28,729 nt of DNA, taken from assembly GCA_031373695.1 (NCBI GenBank), contig JANMNC010000044.1, positions 1 through 28,729 on the forward strand, given 5' to 3'. The notes below the pieces were generated by a model. That model was given only the letters and a program-made list of their open reading frames with translations. It was not told the DNA's origin and searched no databases. Position numbers and translations under genes: made by a program. The stretch comes from Methylotenera_A sp031373695. Its GTDB lineage: Bacteria; Pseudomonadota; Gammaproteobacteria; Burkholderiales; Methylophilaceae. Each line of letters begins with the position of its first letter. The stretch's first letter is position 1. This document shows, piece by piece, positions 23,509 to 28,729 of the stretch.

Positions 23509-24084
23509 TTGGAAAACATTAATTTTACTGGTCAGTTCCTCATCGCGATGCCCGCCATGACAGACCCTTATTTTGCTAAAACCGTCACTTTTATCTGTAC
23601 GCATAATCAAGACGGTGCTATGGGTGTTGTGGTGAATAGGCTTACAGATATCACCATCGCCAATTTATTCGAACAAATCAAACTAGACTCTGTTCTGCCT
23701 CAACTGCTAGAAAAAACGGTACATTTTGGTGGCCCCGTGCAAACCGAACGTGGCTTTATACTGCACACTCCGCATGGCGAATATAACTCTACTATTTTGG
23801 TAAATAGCAGTGTTGCGCTAACCACCTCTAAAGATATTTTAGAAGCAGTAGCGCACAACAATGGCCCGCAAAAGATGTTGATAGCGCTTGGTTATGCTGG
23901 TTGGATGCCAGGACAATTAGAAGATGAAATGGCGCAAAATGCTTGGCTTAGTGTTGAGGTTCTCGACCCCAAAGATATTCATGCACTTATTTTCGATGCC
24001 CCTAATCAAGAAAAATTTGATTATGCCATGCGTTTAATGGGGCTTAATTTAGCCAATTTATCACATAAAGCAGGTCATGCTTAA
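23509..24084 (+). CDS. YqgE/AlgH family protein
   Basis: A 191-residue protein beginning with NFTGQFLIAMPAMTDPYFAKTVTFICTHNQDGAMGVVVNR, the hallmark of the YqgE/AlgH (DUF179) family. VHFGGPVQTERGFILH and LGYAGWMPGQLEDEMAQNAWL follow. The molecular function is unknown; AlgH was linked to alginate control in Pseudomonas. The start is TTG at 23509, placed where family members begin; the next ATG would remove conserved residues. It directly precedes ruvX, a neighbourhood kept across many proteobacteria. Confidence 0.92.
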   Translation: MENINFTGQFLIAMPAMTDPYFAKTVTFICTHNQDGAMGVVVNRLTDITIANLFEQIKLDSVLPQLLEKTVHFGGPVQTERGFILHTPHGEYNSTILVNSSVALTTSKDILEAVAHNNGPQKMLIALGYAGWMPGQLEDEMAQNAWLSVEVLDPKDIHALIFDAPNQEKFDYAMRLMGLNLANLSHKAGHA

Positions 24085-24102
24085 TTGATAAAAACCTCCA
24101 CC

Positions 24103-24603
24103 ATGCCCAATCAAAATCAAAATAGGCTTAGTCAAAACAGCCTTAGTCAAAGTCATTTGCCCATTTTAGAACGCAAGTATCCCGACATTACCGGTACGGT
24201 TTTAGCGTTTGATTTTGGCGAAAAACGTATTGGCGTAGCAGTGGGTGAAACTTTGTTAAAGTTAGCCCACCCGCTTACTACAATTGAAACCGAGACAAAT
24301 GATGCACGCTTTGCGCAAATTGCTAACCTAATTCATGAGTGGCGCCCAAGCTTGCTGGTGGTCGGCTTACCAATGCACATGGATGGTGAAGCACACGCCA
24401 TGACCAGTTTAAGTAAAAAGTTTGCTCAGCGGCTTGAAGGCCGCTTTAATTTACCTGTGATGATGGTGGATGAGCGCTTAAGCTCGAATGAAGCTGAACA
24501 GAACCTTAATGCCGCTGGTGTTAAAGGCCTTAAACAAAAAGCTTTGCTAGATGCAGTAGCCGCACAAACCATATTACAATCTCATTTTGATGTCTTAATC
24601 TAA
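24103..24603 (+). CDS. ruvX: Holliday junction resolvase-like protein RuvX/YqgF
   Basis: A 166-residue protein of the RNase H-like fold. Conserved DFGEKRIGVAVG is at 37-48, VVGLPMHMDG in the middle, VDERLSSNEAE and DAVAAQTILQ near the end, with the acidic residues expected for metal binding. The family is implicated in 16S rRNA 5' processing and was first proposed as a resolvase. About 31 residues precede the fold, more than usual, and they are low-complexity Asn/Gln/Ser (NQNQNRLSQNSLSQSH). I use ATG 24103. TTG 24085, immediately after the yqgE stop, is possible and would add six residues. pyrR follows after 6 bases. Confidence 0.9.
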   Translation: MPNQNQNRLSQNSLSQSHLPILERKYPDITGTVLAFDFGEKRIGVAVGETLLKLAHPLTTIETETNDARFAQIANLIHEWRPSLLVVGLPMHMDGEAHAMTSLSKKFAQRLEGRFNLPVMMVDERLSSNEAEQNLNAAGVKGLKQKALLDAVAAQTILQSHFDVLI

Positions 24604-24609
24604 ACAAAA

Positions 24610-25158
24610 ATGCATCTGCCCAACCCAGAAAACTTACTTGCCGACATTACGGCGCAAATAAAAGCGCAACTAAAACCCAATAGTGCGCTTATTGGCATTC
24701 ATAGCGGCGGTGTGTGGTTAATGAATCGAATATTGCAAAGCATGGCTCAAGATAGCGCTAATGCAGCCGTTCAATTTGGTGCCGCTCAATTTGGCCCCTT
24801 ACAATTTGGAACCCTAGATGCCGCCCTATATCGTGATGATTACAATCAACGTGGCTTAAAGAGTGAGTCTAAGCCATCTAATATAGCGTTTGATGTGCAA
24901 GACAAGCATATTATTTTAATTGATGATATTTTTTACACTGGGCGCACCACGCGCGCGGCTATGAATGAATTATTTGATTACGGTCGCCCTGCTAGCATTA
25001 CTTTAGCTGTATTAATTAACCGTGGTGGCGCTGAGTTACCAATTGCGCCGCAAATTGTAGGGGCGAAGATTTTACTTAATGCTAATCAAAATTTACAACT
25101 TTCACAAGACTCACAGGGCAAACTACAATTAAATCTAGAGAGTAATAGCCATGTATAA
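24610..25158 (+). CDS. pyrR: PyrR-like pyrimidine operon regulator / uracil phosphoribosyltransferase
   Basis: A 182-residue type I phosphoribosyltransferase. The PRPP-binding motif IILIDDIFYTGRTTRAAM lies in the middle and LIGIHSGGVWLMNRI near the N-terminus; LDAALYRDDY and SITLAVLINRGGAELPI are PyrR-type. In Bacillus PyrR is an RNA-binding attenuator. In Gram-negatives with pyrR-pyrB-pyrC' its role is less clear and may be regulatory or enzymatic. A triple QFG repeat (residues 55-69) is inserted before GTLD. No obvious attenuator hairpin is seen just upstream, since ruvX ends 6 bases before. It overlaps pyrB by eight bases. Confidence 0.9.
   Translation: MHLPNPENLLADITAQIKAQLKPNSALIGIHSGGVWLMNRILQSMAQDSANAAVQFGAAQFGPLQFGTLDAALYRDDYNQRGLKSESKPSNIAFDVQDKHIILIDDIFYTGRTTRAAMNELFDYGRPASITLAVLINRGGAELPIAPQIVGAKILLNANQNLQLSQDSQGKLQLNLESNSHV
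24772..24816 (+). repeat. Three 15-base tandem units inside pyrR
   Basis: Three successive units start CAATTTGG at 24772, 24787 and 24802 and encode QFGAA, QFGPL and QFGTL. The last unit runs into the conserved GTLD strand, so the first two look like in-frame duplications of it. The first nine bases are near identical in each unit and the last six have diverged. Confidence 0.75.
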
Positions 25159-26116
25159 CCCGCAATTAGATAGCGATGGCAGCCTAAGGCATTTACTCAC
25201 AATTGAGGGCCTGCCTAAGCGCGTGTTAAATCAAATACTAGACACCGCTGAAACATTTGTAGGGGTAGCAGAGCGAGACATTAAAAAAGTACCGCTTCTG
25301 CGAGGCAAAACAGTCTGTAATATATTTTTTGAAAACAGTACCCGCACCCGCACTACTTTTGAAATTGCTGCCAAACGCTTATCTGCCGATGTAATTAATC
25401 TTAATGTAGGAACGTCTAGCCAATCTAAAGGTGAAACGATTTTAGACACAGTTGATAATTTAATCGCCATGCATGCTGATATGTTTGTAGTGCGCCACGC
25501 ACAAAGCGGTGCAGCACATTTTATTGCACAACATGTGCCCGATAATATTAGCGTAATTAATGCAGGCGACGGTCGGCATGCGCATCCAACACAAGGCTTG
25601 TTAGATGTTTTTACAGTGCGGCGCTATAAGCCAGATATGCACAACTTACGTGTGGCGTTAATTGGTGATGTACTGCATTCACGCGTAGCTAGAAGTGAAA
25701 TTCATGCGCTTACCACGCTGGGCGTGCCAGAAGTGCGTGTAATAGCACCAAAAACCTTATTACCTGCTGATGTTAATAAGCTGGGCGTGCAAGTGTTTCA
25801 CGATATGAAAACGGGCTTGAAAGATGTAGACGTCATTATGATGTTGCGCCTGCAAAACGAGCGCATGAACGGGGCTATGTTACCTAGCGCGCAAGAGTAT
25901 TTTAAAACGTTTGGGCTTACTCAAGAAAAACTAAGCTATGCTAAAACCGATGCGATCGTTATGCACCCAGGGCCAATGAATAGAGGTGTAGAAATTGATT
26001 CATCTGTAGCAGATGGCAGCCAATCGGTTATCTTGCCACAAGTTACTTATGGCATTGCGGTACGCATGGCAGTGATGGCTATTTTAGGCGGCAGAAATGT
26101 TGGGGGTAACGCGTGA
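25151..26116 (+). CDS. pyrB: Aspartate carbamoyltransferase catalytic subunit
   Basis: Joins carbamoyl phosphate and aspartate in the first committed step of pyrimidine synthesis. The 321-residue protein contains the carbamoyl phosphate site FENSTRTRTTFE (60-71), SSQSKGET with its lysine (K93), GDGRHAHPTQGLLD, and MHPGPMNRGVEI. No regulatory pyrI follows. Instead the next gene is a dihydroorotase homologue overlapping by four bases (GTGA). That matches the Pseudomonas-type ATCase, in which PyrB assembles with PyrC'. The N-terminal extension before the first strand (MYNPQLDSDGSLRHLL) is short but in line with that class. Confidence 0.96.
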   Translation: MYNPQLDSDGSLRHLLTIEGLPKRVLNQILDTAETFVGVAERDIKKVPLLRGKTVCNIFFENSTRTRTTFEIAAKRLSADVINLNVGTSSQSKGETILDTVDNLIAMHADMFVVRHAQSGAAHFIAQHVPDNISVINAGDGRHAHPTQGLLDVFTVRRYKPDMHNLRVALIGDVLHSRVARSEIHALTTLGVPEVRVIAPKTLLPADVNKLGVQVFHDMKTGLKDVDVIMMLRLQNERMNGAMLPSAQEYFKTFGLTQEKLSYAKTDAIVMHPGPMNRGVEIDSSVADGSQSVILPQVTYGIAVRMAVMAILGGRNVGGNA

Positions 26117-27387
26117 AAATTCACATTAAAAATGGGCATGTGATTGACCCTAAAAACAACATTAACGCTAAAAATGATATTTATATTGCTGCAGGTAAAA
26201 TTGTAGCAGTGGGCCAACAGCCTGATGGGTTCACAGCAAATCAAACTATTGATGCAACTGATTTAATTGTAAGCCCAGGCTTTGTAGATTTAAGTGCAAG
26301 ATTGCGTGAACCAGGATCAGAATATAAAGCCACATTAGTGAGCGAACTACATGCAGCTGCAGCAGGAGGAGTTACCAGCCTGGCTTGCACGCCAGATACC
26401 CAGCCTGTGCTAGATGAACCAGGTCTAGTTGAAATGTTAAAGCATCGTGCCAAGCAGCTTAACTTAGCACATGTTTACCCACTGGGTGCGCTAACACAAA
26501 AATTAGAAGGCAAACTACTGGCTGAAATGTGCAAGCTAACCGAGGCAGGTTGCGTGGGCTTTAGCCAAGCAGATGCTGCCATTACCGATACGCAAGTATT
26601 ATGGCGTGCCTTTGAATACGCATCCACATTTGGCTACACCCTGTTTTTACGTGCTGAAGATTATTATTTGGCCAAAGATGGTGTGGCGCATGATGGCGAA
26701 GTAGCTAGCCGTTTAGGTTTAAAAGGTATACCCGCTGCCGCTGAGGCTTTAAGCATTGCCAGTATTTTGCGCATTGCAATTGATACCAAAACACGCATTC
26801 ATTTGTGTCGGCTATCAACCGCTGAAGGCGTGGCGCTAGTTCGCCAAGCAAAGAAAAGTGGCGTGCCAGTCACAGCTGATGTCAGCATCAACCATATCCA
26901 TTTATCGGATAATGACATTGGCTACTTTAATGCGCATGCCAATCTTAAACCACCTCTAAGAACCAATCGTGACCGCGACGCGCTTTGCCAAGGCCTAAAA
27001 GATGGCACGATTAACGCGATTTGCTCAGACCACACACCAGTAAATAATGATGCTAAGTTGCTGCCATTTGCAGAAGCCGAAGCAGGCGCGATTGGCTTAG
27101 AATTGCTAATGCCGCTTGCACTTAAATGGGCATCCAATAGCCAATTAGGCTTAAGCGATGCAATTGCAAAAATTACTAGCCAGCCTGCAGCAATCTTGGG
27201 CATTAGTGGCGGCCATTTAAGTGTAAATGCCGATGCAGATATTGCCATTTTCAACCCGCAACAAGCTTGGAAAGTGGACGCCAATCAATTAAAAAGCCAT
27301 GGCAAAAATACGCCATTTTTAGGGCTTGAGATAATTGGCAAAATTCAATACACATTGCTACATGGACAAATTACCTACCAAGCTTGA
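26113..27387 (+). CDS. pyrC': Dihydroorotase-like protein, probably non-catalytic PyrC'
   Basis: A 424-residue amidohydrolase-fold protein clearly related to type I dihydroorotase (GHVIDPKNN, SPGFVDL, LREPGSEYKATL, GGVTSLACTPDTQP). The zinc ligands are largely lost. The HxH of the family's PGFxDxHxHLREPG is SxR here (S61, R63). The usual HCED is RAED (R180). The second-site histidine of HxxHxS is arginine (HLCRLS, R233). Only the late SDHTP aspartate (D306) remains. This matches the inactive PyrC' that Pseudomonas PyrB needs for assembly into an active holoenzyme. A functional pyrC must exist elsewhere. The start is GTG 26113, overlapping the pyrB stop. Confidence 0.9.
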   Translation: MKIHIKNGHVIDPKNNINAKNDIYIAAGKIVAVGQQPDGFTANQTIDATDLIVSPGFVDLSARLREPGSEYKATLVSELHAAAAGGVTSLACTPDTQPVLDEPGLVEMLKHRAKQLNLAHVYPLGALTQKLEGKLLAEMCKLTEAGCVGFSQADAAITDTQVLWRAFEYASTFGYTLFLRAEDYYLAKDGVAHDGEVASRLGLKGIPAAAEALSIASILRIAIDTKTRIHLCRLSTAEGVALVRQAKKSGVPVTADVSINHIHLSDNDIGYFNAHANLKPPLRTNRDRDALCQGLKDGTINAICSDHTPVNNDAKLLPFAEAEAGAIGLELLMPLALKWASNSQLGLSDAIAKITSQPAAILGISGGHLSVNADADIAIFNPQQAWKVDANQLKSHGKNTPFLGLEIIGKIQYTLLHGQITYQA

Positions 27388-27473
27388 GTATGTAGCTAAA
27401 AATTAACCACGCCTTAACAATGTTAACTTTTGTTACGCGTAGACTACAAAGTGCTGCAAATGCCATCCGATGC

Positions 27474-27502
27474 TTGACGTATATCAAAAAGACGCAGATA
27501 GT
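27474..27502 (+). promoter_or_regulatory. Putative sigma70 promoter of the HhH/OmpA pair
   Basis: TTGACG (27474-27479) and GATAGT (27497-27502) are spaced by 17 bases in the 178-base gap after pyrC'. The -35 matches five of six positions and the -10 four of six. The leader runs about 57 bases to the ATG at 27566, which has an excellent GGGGAG ribosome site (27555-27560). Confidence 0.45.
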
Positions 27503-27565
27503 TACTTTAATCAATTAAGTTAATTTGGGTTCTTTTTCAGTACGTCATTTTATTGGGGAGTAAAA

Positions 27566-28099
27566 ATGAGTTCACTTTTTAGTAGTTTTGGGTGTTGTTT
27601 CTGGTGGTTTTTAGCTGGTACTTTATTGGGCTGGTTACTTAATCGCTGGCTATGTAAGTGTTGCTGTAAAACTAATACAGCAGTGCATCATGCAGCTGCC
27701 GCACCAATAGCGAAAGCGGCAGATATTCCAGCTGCGCCTGCTGCTCCAGTAGCTAAAGTAACTGAAATGCCAAAAGCAGCTGCACCAACAACCATTTCTA
27801 TCGACATAGCTGCTGCCAAAAAAGCTGGCTTTGCGCTAAAAAATGCAAACGATTTAACTATTGTTGAGGGTATCGGGCCAAAAATTAATGAGTTATTTAA
27901 CGATAACGGCATTAAAACTTTTGTTCAACTAGCAGCGGCAACTGTGCCGCAAATGCGCGCCATTTTAGATAAAGGTGGCTCACGCTTCCGTATTGCCAAT
28001 CCAAGCACATGGGCGCAACAAGCGGGCCTTGCTGCAGTTAATAAATGGGCAGAGCTCAAAAAAATGCAAGATGAGCTTTCTGGTGGCGTGAAAAAATAA
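27566..28099 (+). CDS. Membrane-tethered helix-hairpin-helix protein
   Basis: A 177-residue protein in three parts. Residues 9-29 are a Trp-rich membrane helix with cysteines at both ends (GCCFWWF and CKCCCK). About 36-78 is an Ala/Pro/Lys linker. About 85-165 is a helix-hairpin-helix domain: DLTIVEGIGPKINELFNDNG (hairpin GIGPK 102-106), then GIKTFVQLAA, LDKGGSRFRIANPSTWAQQA. This layout resembles HhH domains found in ribosomal-L21-associated and DUF4332-like proteins. The positive residues after the helix (R27, K31, K35) put the HhH domain in the cytoplasm. The four cysteines in CKCCC could bind metal or be lipid-modified; this is not known. It has its own promoter and strong ribosome site and is followed 15 bases later by an OmpA-family gene. 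Confidence 0.8.
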   Translation: MSSLFSSFGCCFWWFLAGTLLGWLLNRWLCKCCCKTNTAVHHAAAAPIAKAADIPAAPAAPVAKVTEMPKAAAPTTISIDIAAAKKAGFALKNANDLTIVEGIGPKINELFNDNGIKTFVQLAAATVPQMRAILDKGGSRFRIANPSTWAQQAGLAAVNKWAELKKMQDELSGGVKK

Positions 28100-28114
28100 T
28101 CTAAGGTGATGAAA

Positions 28115-28729
28115 ATGCATAACAATCAATCAAGCTATAACCGCTGGAGTTGGATAGTTGCGCTGATACTTGCCTTAATTTTGCTTTGGATGTTGCTCAC
28201 AGGTCGTGGGCCATCTAACGTATGTTGTGGCATGCCAGCTGAAACGGTTGCACCAGTGGCAGAAATAATGCCAGTTGAACCAGATACAACTCAAGATACA
28301 AGCACGGAAGTGTTTAGTTTTACAGCAAACAATAATGATTTCACCAGCACAGGTGATGGTGCTAATGTTGCTTGGTTAAGTAAGTCTGATGGGCTTAAAG
28401 CACTGTTAAGTGGTGAAGATTTACGGGCGCAGGGTGACGACAAAAACGTTACCTTATCAGGCATTGTTGATTCGCTAGCAATGAAGCAACAAAAAGGTGA
28501 AGAAGCTCAAGCTTTTTTTGGGCCTGATGTTACTGTCGATAATCAACTTGTAGTTAAAGCGGGCGGTGTACCGATTGCCGCAACGCAGGCCCCAGCAGCG
28601 GCTAAACTATATTTTGAAACGGCTAAAACTAATCAACCAGCCGAGAGTGTAACGACACTTGCACCTATCATTGCTTGGTTAAATGCTCACCCAGAATCTA
28701 AAGCCATTATTTCTGGCTTTCATGATTCC
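28115..28729 (+). CDS. Inner-membrane-anchored OmpA-family protein, 3' end missing
   Basis: The frame stays open to the right edge; 205 residues are visible. Residues about 11-29 are a membrane helix (WSWIVALILALILLWMLL) with the basic residue before it, so the rest faces the periplasm. A VCCGMPAETVAPVAEIMP linker follows. About 85-150 looks BON-like (NVTLSGIVDS, then VTVDNQLVV). From about 160 the OmpA/MotB peptidoglycan-binding domain begins (AAKLYFETAKTNQP, IIAWLNAHPESKAIISGFHDS). ATG 28115 is chosen because AAGGTG ends six bases before it; ATG 28109 would sit against that site. It is 15 bases after the HhH gene and probably co-expressed. Confidence 0.85.
   Translation, partial: MHNNQSSYNRWSWIVALILALILLWMLLTGRGPSNVCCGMPAETVAPVAEIMPVEPDTTQDTSTEVFSFTANNNDFTSTGDGANVAWLSKSDGLKALLSGEDLRAQGDDKNVTLSGIVDSLAMKQQKGEEAQAFFGPDVTVDNQLVVKAGGVPIAATQAPAAAKLYFETAKTNQPAESVTTLAPIIAWLNAHPESKAIISGFHDS

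Noticed and set aside
27388..27473. Terminator after pyrC'
   Set aside because: Only GTTAAC-type short palindromes occur; there is no stem followed by a T tract.

Overview
The window reads as an ordinary chromosomal segment of an AT-rich (by eye roughly 40-43% GC) Gram-negative bacterium, most likely a betaproteobacterium. Methylophilaceae (Methylotenera/Methylophilus-like) is my best guess, from protein character and neighbourhoods such as nadE-glnB, the lol/comEC/exb/msbA/lpxK block and pyrR-pyrB-pyrC'. That assignment is inference; no rRNA or marker gene is present to prove it. No tRNA, rRNA, CRISPR array, insertion sequence, integrase or phage gene was seen. Coding density is very high and no gap between genes exceeds 300 bases.

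Layout. 1-3083: end of a ferritin-like DUF455 gene, a secreted DUF4124-type protein, serB on the minus strand, and a membrane-anchored mono-heme cytochrome c-like protein closed by a clear intrinsic terminator. 3265-4657: an AT-richer TetR-type regulator converging on an isochorismatase-fold hydrolase. 4780-10268 (plus): sucC-sucD followed 4 bases later by a periplasmic ankyrin-repeat protein, then glutamine-dependent nadE, the PII protein gene glnB, and a small DUF486 membrane protein. 10265-19723 (minus): a nine-gene envelope block transcribed lolC-lolD-comEC-exbB-exbD-msbA-lpxK-Trm112-like-kdsB. It covers lipoprotein release, DNA uptake, a proton-driven ExbBD motor, lipid A flipping and phosphorylation, and KDO activation. 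19855-21531 (minus): a large, poorly characterised protein with split PilZ-like motifs. 21726-23454 (plus): ribE and a ribBX-type gene. 23509-27387 (plus): yqgE, ruvX, pyrR, pyrB and an apparently non-catalytic pyrC', tightly packed. 27566-28729: a promoter followed by a membrane-tethered helix-hairpin-helix protein and an OmpA-family protein cut off by the window edge.

How the genes work together. The minus-strand block is an outer-membrane biogenesis cluster. nadE beside glnB suggests nitrogen-status control of NAD synthesis. pyrR-pyrB-pyrC' resembles the Pseudomonas-type aspartate transcarbamoylase operon, in which a dead dihydroorotase is structural. Two enzymes carry degenerate domains (RibX-like half of RibBX; PyrC'), and two (SucD, PyrR) carry small in-frame tandem duplications visible at the DNA level. 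I saw no clearly new multi-gene system. The strongest candidates for new biology are the HhH/OmpA membrane pair at the right end, the split-PilZ-like protein, the mono-heme membrane protein and the hairpin against the lolC start codon.
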